Of a DNA stretch of 64,000 nt, positions 24,348 through 33,637 are shown one piece after another. The notes under the pieces are model-generated. The model did no database searches. It worked only from the letters and a program-made list of their open reading frames with translations, and was not told the DNA's origin. A program made the translations under genes and the position numbers. The stretch is from Falsiroseomonas stagni DSM 19981 (GTDB lineage: Bacteria > Pseudomonadota > Alphaproteobacteria > Acetobacterales > Acetobacteraceae): the NCBI RefSeq assembly GCF_900114315.1, contig NZ_FOSQ01000001.1, positions 310,001-374,000 on the forward strand. Direction: 5' to 3'. Positions within the stretch are counted from its first letter, which is position 1. Each line of letters begins with the position of its first letter.

Positions 24348-25115
24348 ATGTCCACGCCCGTCAATTTCGATATCGCCGCGATGTCGCTCTACGCCTTTTT
24401 CGCCTTCTTCACGGGGCTGGTGCTCTGGCTCCACCGTGAAGGGAAGCGGGAGGGCTATCCGCTGGTCTCCGACCGGCCGGAAAAGCCGCTGCGCGCGCCC
24501 ATCCAGGGCTTCCCCGGCGTGCCGGACCTCAAGGTCTTCAAGCTGGCGCATCCCGAGCACGCCCCGGCGCGCGAGGCCGAGCGCGACATCAGCGCGCATG
24601 TCGTGGCCGCGGACCCCTATCCGGGCGCGCCGCTGATCCCGACCGGCAACGCCATGCAGGATGGCATCGGCCCGGCAGCCTGGGCGCATCGCGCCGATGT
24701 GCCGGACATGACCTTCGACGACAACGTGCCGAAGATCGTGCCGCTGCGCGCCGCGGCCGGCTGGTCGGTGGACGAGGCCTGCCCCGATCCCCGCGGCAAG
24801 CCGGTCCGCACGCTCGATGACAAGATCGCCGGCGTGGTCGTCGATCTCTGGGTCGACAAGTCGGAGTACATCCTCCGCTACCTGGAGGTGGAGGTGACCG
24901 GCAGCGACCGTCGCGTGCTGGTGCCCATGTTCCTTGCCACCGTGAACAGCAACGGCGTGGTCCGCGTCGTCTCCGTCACGGCCGAACAGCTCGCCGCCGC
25001 GCCCGGCATCCGGAACCCCGAGCAGATCACGCTGCTGGAGGAGGACAAGGTCTCCGCCTATTTCGGCGGCGGGCATTTCTACGCCACGCCGGAGCGCAGT
25101 GAGCCCTTCGTATGA
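24348..25115 (+). CDS. puhA: Photosynthetic reaction centre H subunit
   Basis: 255 residues. A single membrane helix (about residues 12-30, SLYAFFAFFTGLVLWLHREGKREGYPL) is followed by the cytoplasmic PRC-barrel domain. PGFP-like PIQGFPGVPDLKVFKLAHP and YILRYLEVEV are typical H-subunit segments. It caps PufL/PufM and shapes proton entry to QB. An AAGGAAGCGGAGG ribosome-site region precedes the ATG. It overlaps puhB by 4 bases. Confidence 0.97.
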   Translation: MSTPVNFDIAAMSLYAFFAFFTGLVLWLHREGKREGYPLVSDRPEKPLRAPIQGFPGVPDLKVFKLAHPEHAPAREAERDISAHVVAADPYPGAPLIPTGNAMQDGIGPAAWAHRADVPDMTFDDNVPKIVPLRAAAGWSVDEACPDPRGKPVRTLDDKIAGVVVDLWVDKSEYILRYLEVEVTGSDRRVLVPMFLATVNSNGVVRVVSVTAEQLAAAPGIRNPEQITLLEEDKVSAYFGGGHFYATPERSEPFV

Positions 25116-25786
25116 GCGGCACGAAGAAGCTTCCGATCTTCGAGCATGACGGGGAGCCCATCCCGGGCCTCCCGGCCGTGCTGCCGGAGGGTGAGGTCAT
25201 CCTCTGGCAGGGCGCCCCGCGCTGGGGTGGCATCGCGCGCCGTGCGCTCCACCTCCGTGGCCTCGCCCTCTACTTCGCCTTCATCGGCGTGCTGCGTGGC
25301 ACGGCGATGGCGGCGGAGGGCGCATCGACGCTGGACGCGACGCTCGGCGGCCTGCTGATGCTGCTGGTGGGGGCGGTGCCCATCGGCCTGCTGGCGGGCT
25401 TCGCCATCCTCTCGGCGAAGACGTCGCTCTACACCATCACCAACCGTCGCGTCGTGATGCGCGTCGGCGTCGCCCTGCCCATGACCATCAGCCTGCCCTT
25501 CGCCCTGATGCAGAGCGCGGGCGTGGTGAAGCACAGCGATGGCACGGGCGATATCAGCATGACCCTGGCCGCGCCGCACCGCGTTGCCTGGATCGCCATC
25601 TGGCCGCACACGAAAAGCTTCCGTGTTGCGCGGCCAGAGCCCACACTGCGTGCACTGGCCGATGCGGACCAGGCCGCGCAGATTCTGGCACGGGCGCTGG
25701 CCGCCCATGCCGCGATGCCGGTCCCCGCGATGGCGGCCGACAGCAACCGCCAGACCGCGCGCCCCGGCGCCGCGGCGCTGGCCTGA
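25112..25786 (+). CDS. puhB: PuhB, reaction centre assembly protein
   Basis: 224 residues. EGEVILWQGAPRWGGIARRALHLRG leads into a bacterial-PH (YdbS-like) domain with membrane helices near residues 50-70 and 78-105. TSLYTITNRRVVMRVGVALPMTISLPF is the conserved PuhB segment. It is needed for efficient assembly of the reaction centre-LH1 core in Rhodobacter. The start overlaps the puhA stop (ATGA). Confidence 0.93.
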   Translation: MSGTKKLPIFEHDGEPIPGLPAVLPEGEVILWQGAPRWGGIARRALHLRGLALYFAFIGVLRGTAMAAEGASTLDATLGGLLMLLVGAVPIGLLAGFAILSAKTSLYTITNRRVVMRVGVALPMTISLPFALMQSAGVVKHSDGTGDISMTLAAPHRVAWIAIWPHTKSFRVARPEPTLRALADADQAAQILARALAAHAAMPVPAMAADSNRQTARPGAAALA

Positions 25787-25803
25787 GAAGGGGAGGGAGA
25801 ACG

Positions 25804-26253
25804 ATGACACAGGCGATACGGCATCCGCTCTCCGGCAAGGGCCCGATTCTCGCCGCCGCCCTGCTCATCGCCGCGACCCTCGCGCTGACGACCATGCCGC
25901 CGATCGGTGGTGGCGTGCAGTATGAGGGCCATGCGAATGCGCAGCGCGACCTTCTCTTCACTGATCGTGCCGATGGCGGCGTCATCGTCACCGATGCGCG
26001 CAGCGGCCAGGCGATCGGCGAACTCGCACCGGGCGAGGATGGCTTCATCCGCGGTGCGCTGCGTGGCCTGGTGCGTGAACGCCGGATCGGTGGAATCGGC
26101 CAGGAGACTCCCTTCCGCCTCACCGGCTGGTCCGATGGCCGGCTGACGCTGGAAGATCCCGCAACCCGCACGCGGCTGGACCTCGCCGCCTACGGCACGA
26201 CCAATGCCGAAGCCTTCGCACGCTTCCTGTCAACCAAGGAGAACCAGAGATGA
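25804..26253 (+). CDS. puhC: PuhC, photosynthetic complex assembly protein
   Basis: 149 residues. One N-terminal membrane anchor (ILAAALLIAATLALTTM, about residues 14-30) is followed by a periplasmic domain with RDLLFTDRADGGVIVTDARSGQAI and GFIRGALRGLVRERR. These are the marks of the PuhC family, which organises the LH1-RC core. It lies 17 bases after puhB with GGGAGGGAG before the ATG, and overlaps the next small gene by 4 bases. Confidence 0.9.
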   Translation: MTQAIRHPLSGKGPILAAALLIAATLALTTMPPIGGGVQYEGHANAQRDLLFTDRADGGVIVTDARSGQAIGELAPGEDGFIRGALRGLVRERRIGGIGQETPFRLTGWSDGRLTLEDPATRTRLDLAAYGTTNAEAFARFLSTKENQR

Positions 26254-26570
26254 ACGGCCACTGGGGAGTGGGCCGGGCGATCTTCGGTGGGAATGAAACC
26301 CTCGAAGTGCCCTGTTCAGTGGATATCGAACGCACCGCCGACAGCTTCCATGCCTATGCGGTGCCGGAGGACGTGTTCCTCAATCCGGGCGACCAGGTGA
26401 TCGTGCACGGCACGACCGGCCGCGTCGAATTCGGCGAACGCTATACCTTCGAGACGAGTGCGACCGTGATCCGCGCCAACGCCTTCCAGCGTTTCTGGAC
26501 GCAATGGGTCGCGATCTTCGAACTGACCGAACTCTACCATTGCGGGTTTGAAGCGCGGGAGGTCACGTGA
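26250..26570 (+). CDS. Small conserved PGC protein between puhC and acsF
   Basis: 106 residues, soluble in appearance, with no signal peptide or membrane helix. Segments [28 protein letters not shown] suggest a beta-rich fold. It is coupled by ATGA to puhC and by a TGATG overlap to acsF, so translation is tightly linked to both. A gene of this size is seen in the same place in other alphaproteobacterial PGCs (from memory), but I know no assigned function. An accessory role for the cyclase is only a guess from position. Confidence 0.75.
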   Translation: MNGHWGVGRAIFGGNETLEVPCSVDIERTADSFHAYAVPEDVFLNPGDQVIVHGTTGRVEFGERYTFETSATVIRANAFQRFWTQWVAIFELTELYHCGFEAREVT

Positions 26571-27676
26571 TGGACTCGCTCCCCCCCAGCGGCCTCACCG
26601 CCAATGGCATGACACCCGGCGGCCGCCCCGATGCCGATGGCGTCGCGACGCAAATGGCGCTGACCGAGACGGTGCTGTCGCCCCGCTTCTACACCACCGA
26701 TTTCGCCGCGATGGACAAGATCAGCATCGAGCCCGTGCGCGAGCAGTGGGACAAGATGATGGCGGAATTCCACGCCGACCCGAATCGCGGCCACTTCACC
26801 CGCACATCGGAGTTCGACGAGTTCGACCTGAAGGCCCTGCCGGAGCCGCTGCAGAAGGAGTTGCTGGAATTCCTGGTCAGCTCCGTCACGGCCGAGTTCT
26901 CGGGCTGCGTACTGTACGCGGAGATCAAGAAGCGCGTCACGAATCCCGACATGAAGGACATCTTCAGCGTCATGGCGCGGGATGAAAGCCGCCATGCCGG
27001 CTTCATCAACGACGCGCTGAAGGATCTCGGCGTCGGCGTGGACCTCGGCTTCCTGACCAAGGCCAAGAAGTACCACTACTTCCAGCCGAAGTTCATCTTC
27101 TACGCCACCTACCTGAGCGAGAAGATCGGCTACGCCCGCTACATCACCATCTTCCGCCAGTTCGAACGTCACCCGGAACTGCGGTTCCACCCGATCTTCA
27201 AGTGGTTCGAGAACTGGTGCAATGACGAGTTCCGCCATGGCGAGGCCTTCGCCCTGCTGATGCGCGCCAACCCGCACCTGCTGCACGGCTTCAATACCTA
27301 CTGGGTGCGGTTCTTCCAGCTCGCGGTCTTCGCCACCATGTATGTGCGCGACCATGCGCGCCCGGAATTCCACAAGGCCCTCGGCATGACGCCGACGGAT
27401 TACGACATGAAGGTCTTCCGCATCACGGAAGAAATTTGCCGCCAGGTCTTCCCGGCGACGCTCGACATCGACAACCCGTCCTTCCTGCGGGGGTTGGAGC
27501 GCCTGCGGAAGATCGCGGATGCACTCGGTGAGGCGAAGCGCCAGGGCGGCGTGGTCGGCGGCATCAAGCGCATCGGCCTGTCCGCCGCGGCGGCCGCCAG
27601 CTTCGCGCGCCTCTATTTCCTGAAGCCCAGGCGCCACGCCCTGCCGGACGATGCCCGGCTGGCGCCGGCCTGGTAG
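26570..27676 (+). CDS. acsF: Aerobic Mg-protoporphyrin IX monomethyl ester oxidative cyclase
   Basis: 368 residues, ferritin-like diiron protein. Iron-ligand motifs are [27 protein letters not shown] and [11 protein letters not shown]. It uses O2 to form ring E of the bacteriochlorophyll precursor. Start choice: ATG 26570 lies 7 bases after GGGAGG; a GTG at 26567 is directly adjacent. The window also encodes BchE, the oxygen-independent enzyme for the same step, so the organism seems equipped for both oxic and low-oxygen pigment synthesis. Confidence 0.96.
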   Translation: MDSLPPSGLTANGMTPGGRPDADGVATQMALTETVLSPRFYTTDFAAMDKISIEPVREQWDKMMAEFHADPNRGHFTRTSEFDEFDLKALPEPLQKELLEFLVSSVTAEFSGCVLYAEIKKRVTNPDMKDIFSVMARDESRHAGFINDALKDLGVGVDLGFLTKAKKYHYFQPKFIFYATYLSEKIGYARYITIFRQFERHPELRFHPIFKWFENWCNDEFRHGEAFALLMRANPHLLHGFNTYWVRFFQLAVFATMYVRDHARPEFHKALGMTPTDYDMKVFRITEEICRQVFPATLDIDNPSFLRGLERLRKIADALGEAKRQGGVVGGIKRIGLSAAAAASFARLYFLKPRRHALPDDARLAPAW

Positions 27677-27691
27677 GCGGGACGAATCGCC

Positions 27692-28495
27692 ATGGCGGAG
27701 CATGGTCTGCCCGCGCTGTTCACCCTGTTCCTGTGGTGGTTCAGCACGGGCGTGATCCTCTACCTCGATGGTCTTCGGCAGGAGACCTTTCGCTGGACCA
27801 TGCTCGGCGCCACCACCCTTGCCCTGGCCGGCCTCGCCGGCCTGCATGCCACGGCCTGGGACACCACGACGCAGGGCGCCTATCTCGGCTTCGTCTGCGG
27901 CGTGCTGGTCTGGGGCTGGATCGAGACAGCCTTCCTGACCGGCATGGTCACGGGCCCGTCCCGACTGGCCTGCCCGCCCGGCGCCACCGGGTGGGTCCGG
28001 CTGCGGGCGGCGCTGGCGGCGATCCTGTGGCACGAACTGGCCATCATTGCCGGTGCGTTGCTGATCCTGGCCGTCACCTGGGGCGGATCCAACCAGGTTG
28101 GATTCTGGACCTTCATCGCCTTCTGGGTGATGCGGCAGAGCGCCAAGCTCAACGTCTATCTCGGTGTGCGCAACCTGGCGGAGGCTTTTCTTCCCGACCA
28201 TCTGCGCTATCTCGAAACCTTCTTCCGCCGGCGGCGGATGAATGCGCTGTTCCCGGTCTCGGTCATCGCCGGGACCGCGGCCTGCGTGCTGCTGTCGATG
28301 AAGGCGGCGGCCGTGGGCGCGACACCGCATGAGGTGGCGGGCTACTCGCTGCTCGCCAGCCTCGTCGCCCTCGGGCTGCTGGAACACTGGTTCATGGTGT
28401 TGCCGGTGCCCGCGGACGCGCTGTGGCGCTGGGGGCTTGCCTCCCGCTCCGCCGCGCAACGGGAAGGGCGCCCCGCGCCCGCGCCCGTGGCTTGA
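27692..28495 (+). CDS. puhE: PuhE, photosynthetic complex assembly membrane protein
   Basis: 267 residues with about seven membrane segments. WWFSTGVILYLDGL, WGWIETAFLTGMVTGP and FWVMRQSAKLNVYLGVRNLAEAFLPDHL are hallmarks of the family (often annotated DUF3623). Position after acsF and before hemA is the conserved one. Mutants of the Rhodobacter gene alter bacteriochlorophyll level and RC-LH1 formation. The C-terminus ends in a short Ala/Pro-rich tail. The start is 15 bases after the acsF stop. Confidence 0.92.
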   Translation: MAEHGLPALFTLFLWWFSTGVILYLDGLRQETFRWTMLGATTLALAGLAGLHATAWDTTTQGAYLGFVCGVLVWGWIETAFLTGMVTGPSRLACPPGATGWVRLRAALAAILWHELAIIAGALLILAVTWGGSNQVGFWTFIAFWVMRQSAKLNVYLGVRNLAEAFLPDHLRYLETFFRRRRMNALFPVSVIAGTAACVLLSMKAAAVGATPHEVAGYSLLASLVALGLLEHWFMVLPVPADALWRWGLASRSAAQREGRPAPAPVA

Positions 28496-28498
28496 TGC

Positions 28499-28536
28499 GG
28501 CGCAAGGCCAAGGCGGCACGAAGCCGCCAGGCTGCG
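28499..28536. repeat. Nested hairpin between puhE and hemA
   Basis: An inner perfect stem GGCGGC (28512-28517) / GCCGCC (28523-28528) with loop ACGAA is enclosed by outer complementary GCGCA / TGCGC arms. It is in the 103-base gap. No T-run follows, so it could attenuate, or stabilise the upstream transcript, rather than stop transcription. Confidence 0.4.
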
Positions 28537-28598
28537 CCTGAGACTAACCCGCCGGGGCGGTTCCCGGCGGCTGCCAGACCGGCCATGGGGGGTCCGAG

Positions 28599-29810
28599 AT
28601 GAACTACGAGTCCTTCTTCCGTGCCCAGCTCGATGGTCTCCGGCGCGAAGGCCGCTACCGCGTCTTCGCCGATATCGAACGCCAGGCCGGCGACTTCCCG
28701 AAGGCCATCCGCCACCGCAATGGCCGCACCTCCGAAGTGACGGTGTGGTGCTCCAACGACTATCTCGGCATGGGGCAGCACCCGAAGGTGCTGGCCGCGA
28801 TGCATGCGGCGCTGGATCGCTACGGCGCCGGCGCGGGCGGCACGCGCAACATCTCCGGCACCAACCACGAACATGTCCTGCTGGAACGCGCGCTCGCCAC
28901 CCTGCACGGGACGGAGGACGCGCTGCTGTTCAACAGCGGCTACATGTCCAACTGGGCCTCGCTCTCCACCCTTGCCTCGCGCATGCCGGGCTGCGTCATC
29001 GTCTCCGACGAGATGAACCATGCCTCGATGATCGAGGGCATGCGCCACAGCCGCGCCCAGCGCCGCATGTTCCGCCACAACGACGTGGAGGATCTGGAGC
29101 GCGTGCTGTCGGAACTCGACCCCTCCTGCCCCAAGCTGGTGGCGTTCGAGAGCGTCTATTCCATGGACGGCGACATCGCCCCCATCGCCGCCATCTGCGA
29201 CGTCGCCGACAAGTACGGCGCCATGACCTATTGCGATGAGGTGCATGGCGTCGGCCTCTATGGCGCGCATGGCGGCGGCATCACGGACCGCGACGGTGTC
29301 TCCCACCGCCTGACCGTCATCGAGGGGACACTCGCGAAAGCCTTCGGCGTGATCGGCGGCTACATCGCCGGCAGCAACGCGATGTGCGATTTCGTCCGCA
29401 GCTTCGCGTCCGGCTTCATCTTCTCGACCGCGCTTCCGCCGGCCGTCGCGGCCGGCGCCCGTGCCAGCATCGAACACCTCATGGTCTCGAACACCGAGCG
29501 GGAGCGCCTGCACGAACGCGCCGCCACGCTGCGCAAGCGCCTGGATGCCATCGGTGTGCCGCATCTCGACAACCCCAGCCACATCGTCCCCGTGATGGTG
29601 GGCGATCCCGTGGTCTGCAAGTCGATCAGCGACATCCTGCTCGACGAACACGGCGTCTATGTGCAGCCGATCAACTATCCCACCGTGCCGCGCGGCACCG
29701 AAAGGCTGCGCATCACGCCCGGCCCGGTGCATAGCGATGCTGATATGGATCACCTCGTGAACAGCCTCTCCGCCGTCTGGTCGCAATTCAGCCTCAGGCG
29801 GGCCGCCTGA
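28599..29810 (+). CDS. hemA: 5-aminolevulinate synthase
   Basis: 403 residues. The PLP lysine is Lys247 in [19 protein letters not shown]-terminal [16 protein letters not shown] and [19 protein letters not shown], with [16 protein letters not shown], identify ALA synthase rather than other alpha-oxoamine synthases. It condenses succinyl-CoA and glycine, the first step of tetrapyrrole synthesis. Its place inside the PGC links precursor supply to pigment demand. A TGATG overlap joins its stop to an upstream in-frame start of bchI. Confidence 0.97.
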   Translation: MNYESFFRAQLDGLRREGRYRVFADIERQAGDFPKAIRHRNGRTSEVTVWCSNDYLGMGQHPKVLAAMHAALDRYGAGAGGTRNISGTNHEHVLLERALATLHGTEDALLFNSGYMSNWASLSTLASRMPGCVIVSDEMNHASMIEGMRHSRAQRRMFRHNDVEDLERVLSELDPSCPKLVAFESVYSMDGDIAPIAAICDVADKYGAMTYCDEVHGVGLYGAHGGGITDRDGVSHRLTVIEGTLAKAFGVIGGYIAGSNAMCDFVRSFASGFIFSTALPPAVAAGARASIEHLMVSNTERERLHERAATLRKRLDAIGVPHLDNPSHIVPVMVGDPVVCKSISDILLDEHGVYVQPINYPTVPRGTERLRITPGPVHSDADMDHLVNSLSAVWSQFSLRRAA

Positions 29811-29854
29811 TGGACCAGGCGCCGGGCACGCTCCCCGCCAAGGGGGAAGACACG

Positions 29855-30922
29855 ATGGCCAGCACCGCGACGCGGCGCCGTCGTTTCGCGCCGCCGGCGC
29901 CCACGGGGAAGCTCGTCTTCCCCTTCGACGCGATCGTGGGGCAGGACGAGATGAAGCTCGCCTTGCTCATCGCCGCGGTCGATGGCTCGGTCGGTGGCGT
30001 GCTCGTCTTCGGCGACCGCGGCACGGGCAAGTCCACCGCGGTCCGCGCCCTGGCGGCGCTGCTGCCGCCGATGGAGGTCGTGGCCGGCTGCCGTTTCGGC
30101 TGCGACCCGGCGAAGCCCGCCAGCGATTGCGTGCATTGCCGTGGCCTGTCCGCCCCGCCCGTGCAGACCGTGCCCGTGCCGGTGGTGGATCTGCCGCTCG
30201 GCGCGACGGAGGATCGCGTCGCCGGTGCGCTCGACATCGAACGCGCGCTGGCGGAAGGGGTGAAGGCCTTCGAACCCGGGCTGCTCGCCCGCGCCCATCG
30301 CGGCTTCCTCTACATCGATGAGGTGAACCTGCTGGAGGATCACCTCGTCGACCTCCTGCTCGATGTCGCGGCCTCCGGCGAGAATGTCGTGGAGCGCGAG
30401 GGCATCAGCATCCGCCATCCCGCGCGCTTCGTCCTGATCGGCTCCGGCAACCCCGAGGAAGGGGAGCTGCGCCCGCAGCTGCTGGACCGCTTCGGCCTGA
30501 GCGTCGATGTCCGCACCCCCACCGACCTGCCGACGCGGGTGGAGGTGGTGCGCCGCCGCGATTCCTTCGAACATGACCCCGCCGGCTTCGTCGATCGCTG
30601 GCACCGCGCCGCCCAGGTGACGCGCAAGAAGATCCTCGCCGCCCGCCGCCTGCTGCCGCGCATCACCGTGCCGGACGCGACGGTGGAGAATGCCGCGCGC
30701 CTCTGCCTCGCGCTCGGCACCGATGGGCTGCGCGGCGAACTCACGCTGATCCGCGCCGCCCGCGCGCTGGCGGCGCTGGAGGGGGACCGCGAGGTCGGCC
30801 TCGCCCATCTCCGCCGCATCGCGGCCCCCGCGCTCCGCCACCGCCTGCGCCGCAACCCGCTGGATGAGGCCGTCGCCACCACCCGCGTGGAACGCGCATT
30901 GGTGGAAGTGTTCGGCGCGTGA
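29855..30922 (+). CDS. bchI: Magnesium chelatase AAA+ ATPase subunit I
   Basis: 355 residues. Walker A is GDRGTGKST (about 53-61) and Walker B is LYIDEVNLL (Asp near 155). FPFDAIVGQDEMKLALLIAAVD begins the AAA+ core. It drives Mg insertion with BchD and BchH. Start choice: ATG 29855 has GGGGGAAG just upstream and leaves 23 residues before the FPF motif, matching the family; ATG 29810, overlapping the hemA stop, would add 15 residues. The stop overlaps the bchD GTG start (GTGA). Confidence 0.95.
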   Translation: MASTATRRRRFAPPAPTGKLVFPFDAIVGQDEMKLALLIAAVDGSVGGVLVFGDRGTGKSTAVRALAALLPPMEVVAGCRFGCDPAKPASDCVHCRGLSAPPVQTVPVPVVDLPLGATEDRVAGALDIERALAEGVKAFEPGLLARAHRGFLYIDEVNLLEDHLVDLLLDVAASGENVVEREGISIRHPARFVLIGSGNPEEGELRPQLLDRFGLSVDVRTPTDLPTRVEVVRRRDSFEHDPAGFVDRWHRAAQVTRKKILAARRLLPRITVPDATVENAARLCLALGTDGLRGELTLIRAARALAALEGDREVGLAHLRRIAAPALRHRLRRNPLDEAVATTRVERALVEVFGA

Positions 30923-32697
30923 CGGAAGCGGCGGGCCACCCGCCGGCCGAGGATGCGGCCCGCGCCGCGCTTCTGCTGGCCGTGGATCCCGTCGGCCTCG
31001 GCGGTGCCGCGCTGCGCTGCGCGCCTGGGTTTCCGCGTGACCGCTGGCTCGGCCTGCTGCGCGTGGCGCTGCCGGAAGGCACGGCCATGAAGCGCCTGCC
31101 GACCGGCGTGCCGGATAGCCGCCTGCTGGGCGGGCTCGACCTGACCGCGACGCTCAGCGCCGGTCGGCCCATCGTCGAACGCGGCGTGCTGGCCGATGCC
31201 CATGGCGGCCTGGTGCTGGCCGCGATGGCGGAGCGGATGGACAGCGCCACCGCCGCCAAGATCGCCGCCGTGCTGGATGCCGGGGAGGTTGCGGTCCAGC
31301 GCGACGGGCTCGGCGTGACCATCCCCGCCCGCATCGGCCTGGTGGCGCTGGATGAAGGCGCGGCGGAGGAGGAACAGCCGCCCCCCGCGCTGCTGGAACG
31401 CCTCGCCTTCCGCCTGTTCCTGGATGAATTGCCGCAGCAGTCCGTGCTGCGCTGGCCCGTGCCGGACCGCGCCGCCATCGCTGGCGCCCGCGCCCGCCTG
31501 GCCGATGTGACGGTGCCGGAGACGGTGCTGGAGGCGCTGGTCGCCGCCGCCCTCGCCTTCGGCATCGACAGCGCCCGCGCGCCCCTGCTGGCGCTGCGCG
31601 CCGCCCGCGCCGCGGCCGCGCTGGCAGGCCGGTCGGAGGTGGCCTCGGAAGACGCCGGCCTCGCCGCCCGCCTGGTCTATGGCCCCCGCGCCACGCGCAT
31701 GCCGGCGCAGGACGAAGCACCGCCCGAACCACCCCCGCCCGAGCCCCCGCCACCGGATGCGGAGAACAGCGCCGACCAGAAGCCCGAAGGCGGCCCGGAC
31801 CCGCAGACACTGCAGGAGATGCTGCTGGCTGCGACCCAGGCGGCGCTTCCCTCCGGCCTGCTCGCGGCCCTCGGCGCGGATGCCCGCAACGCCGCCCGCC
31901 GCAGTGCCGGCGCGCAGGGGCGGGAGGGCCAGCGCCGCAAATCCCAGCTCCGCGGCCGCCCCATCGGCACCCGCGCCGGCGCGCTGCGCGATGGCGCGCG
32001 CCTGTCGATCGTGGAGACGCTGCGCAGCGCCGCCCCCTGGCAGCCGCTGCGCCTGCGCGAACGCGCCGGCCGCCCCGGGCCACGCATCCTGGTCAAGCGC
32101 GACGACATCCGCCTGATGCGCTTCCAGCAGAACACGGAGACGACAGCGATCTTCGTGGTCGACGCCTCCGGCTCCTCCGCCCTCAACCGCCTGGCGGAGG
32201 CGAAGGGTGCGGTGGAGATGCTGCTGGCCGATTGCTACGTCCGCCGGGACCGCGTGGCGGTCGTGGCCTTTCGCGGCCAGGCGGCGGAATTGCTGCTGCC
32301 GCCGACCAATTCCCTCGTCCGCGCCAAGCGCAGCCTGGCGGGGCTGCCGGGTGGCGGCGCCACGCCGCTCGCGCTGGGCCTCGATGCCGCCATGGCCCTG
32401 GCGGCGGAGGAGCAGCGCCGCGGCCGCACGCCGCTGATGATCCTGCTGACGGATGGGCGCGCCAATATCGGCCGGTCCGGCACGCCGGGCCGTCCGCAGG
32501 CGGAGGCCGATGCGCTTTCCGCCGCCATTCCCGTGCGACTCGCCGGCATTTCCGCGCTGCTGGTGGATACCTCGCCGCGCCCCGCCCCTTTCGCGAAGCA
32601 GATGGCGACCGCCATGGGCGCGCGCTACCTGGCGCTGCCCGCGGTGAGTTCGGAAAAACTCTCCGCCGCCGTCGCCGCCACCCGCGGCGCGGCGTGA
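30919..32697 (+). CDS. bchD: Magnesium chelatase subunit D
   Basis: 592 residues: a degenerate AAA+ region (about 1-260), a proline/acidic linker (about 268-285), then an integrin-I (VWA) domain with MIDAS motif D415-A-S-G-S and ILLTDGRANI. It forms the hexameric platform with BchI. The start is GTG coupled to the bchI stop. bchO follows 6 bases later, the usual bchIDO order. Confidence 0.96.
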   Translation: MTEAAGHPPAEDAARAALLLAVDPVGLGGAALRCAPGFPRDRWLGLLRVALPEGTAMKRLPTGVPDSRLLGGLDLTATLSAGRPIVERGVLADAHGGLVLAAMAERMDSATAAKIAAVLDAGEVAVQRDGLGVTIPARIGLVALDEGAAEEEQPPPALLERLAFRLFLDELPQQSVLRWPVPDRAAIAGARARLADVTVPETVLEALVAAALAFGIDSARAPLLALRAARAAAALAGRSEVASEDAGLAARLVYGPRATRMPAQDEAPPEPPPPEPPPPDAENSADQKPEGGPDPQTLQEMLLAATQAALPSGLLAALGADARNAARRSAGAQGREGQRRKSQLRGRPIGTRAGALRDGARLSIVETLRSAAPWQPLRLRERAGRPGPRILVKRDDIRLMRFQQNTETTAIFVVDASGSSALNRLAEAKGAVEMLLADCYVRRDRVAVVAFRGQAAELLLPPTNSLVRAKRSLAGLPGGGATPLALGLDAAMALAAEEQRRGRTPLMILLTDGRANIGRSGTPGRPQAEADALSAAIPVRLAGISALLVDTSPRPAPFAKQMATAMGARYLALPAVSSEKLSAAVAATRGAA

Positions 32698-32703
32698 CGC
32701 GCC

Positions 32704-33573
32704 ATGCCGCAATATCCGGCATGGGAACGCGAGGGCCGCGACTGGCCGAACCGGCACGCCAGCCGCTTCGTCCAGGCCGCCGGGCTGCGCTGGCATGTGC
32801 AGGTGATGGGGCAGGGGCCTGCGCTGCTGCTGCTGCACGGCACCGCCGCCGCCACCCATTCCTGGCGCGACCTGATGCCGCTGCTGGCCGAGCATTTCAC
32901 CGTGGTGGCGCCGGACCTGCCGGGCCATGGCTTCACGCAACCCGTGACGGGGCCGCGGCTTTCCCTGCCCGGCATGGCGGCGTCCGTCGGCGCGCTGCTG
33001 CAGGTCATGCAGGTGAAGCCCACCCTCGTCGCCGGGCATTCCGCCGGCGCCGCCATCCTGCTGCGCATGGCGCTGGACCAGCGGATCGCGCCCGACGCGA
33101 TCGTCAGCCTGAACGGCGCGCTGCAGCCGCTGGGCGACCAGCACGCCGCCTTCTTCACGCGCACGGCGCGGCTTCTGGTGGGCCTGCCCTTCGTGCCGAG
33201 CCTCTTCGCCTGGCGCGCAGCGGACAAGGCAGTGGCGGAGCGGCTGCTGACGGATACGGGCAGCCGGATCGACGCGCAGGGCGTGGACTACTACGCGCGC
33301 CTGTTCCGCCAGTCCGGGCACCTGGCGGCGGCACTCGGCATGATGGCGAACTGGGACCTGGTGCCGCTGCTGCGGGACCTGCCGCGCCTGGTGCCGCGAC
33401 TCCTCCTCGTCGTGGGGGCCAAGGACCGCGCGGTGCCGCCCGCGCAGGCGGATCGGGTTCGAGCGCGGCTGCCCTCCGCGCGCATCATCACGCTGCCTGG
33501 CCTCGGCCACCTCGCGCACGAGGAAGCGCCGGACCAGGCCGCCGCGATCATCATCGCGGAAGCCGCCCCATGA
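32704..33573 (+). CDS. bchO: BchO, alpha/beta hydrolase linked to Mg chelatase
   Basis: 289 residues, alpha/beta-hydrolase fold. Oxyanion motif LLLHGTAAATHSW, nucleophile elbow AGHSAGAAIL and a late GLGHLAHEE histidine complete a possible Ser-Asp-His triad. BchO genes regularly follow bchID; the biochemical reaction is not established, though a role in Mg-protoporphyrin formation is proposed. The start is 6 bases after bchD. Confidence 0.92.
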   Translation: MPQYPAWEREGRDWPNRHASRFVQAAGLRWHVQVMGQGPALLLLHGTAAATHSWRDLMPLLAEHFTVVAPDLPGHGFTQPVTGPRLSLPGMAASVGALLQVMQVKPTLVAGHSAGAAILLRMALDQRIAPDAIVSLNGALQPLGDQHAAFFTRTARLLVGLPFVPSLFAWRAADKAVAERLLTDTGSRIDAQGVDYYARLFRQSGHLAAALGMMANWDLVPLLRDLPRLVPRLLLVVGAKDRAVPPAQADRVRARLPSARIITLPGLGHLAHEEAPDQAAAIIIAEAAP

Positions 33574-33637
33574 TCGTTTCACGCTCGCGTCCCGCTTGCC
33601 CGCGCGCTAGCCTGCCCCTGTGGCAGGGAGGTCCGAT

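Noticed and set aside
30340-33582. 1080-codon open frame on the - strand opposite bchI, bchD and bchO
   Set aside because: Composition is Arg/Gly/Ala/Gln-rich and low complexity; the + strand genes are unambiguous. A GC-driven artefact.
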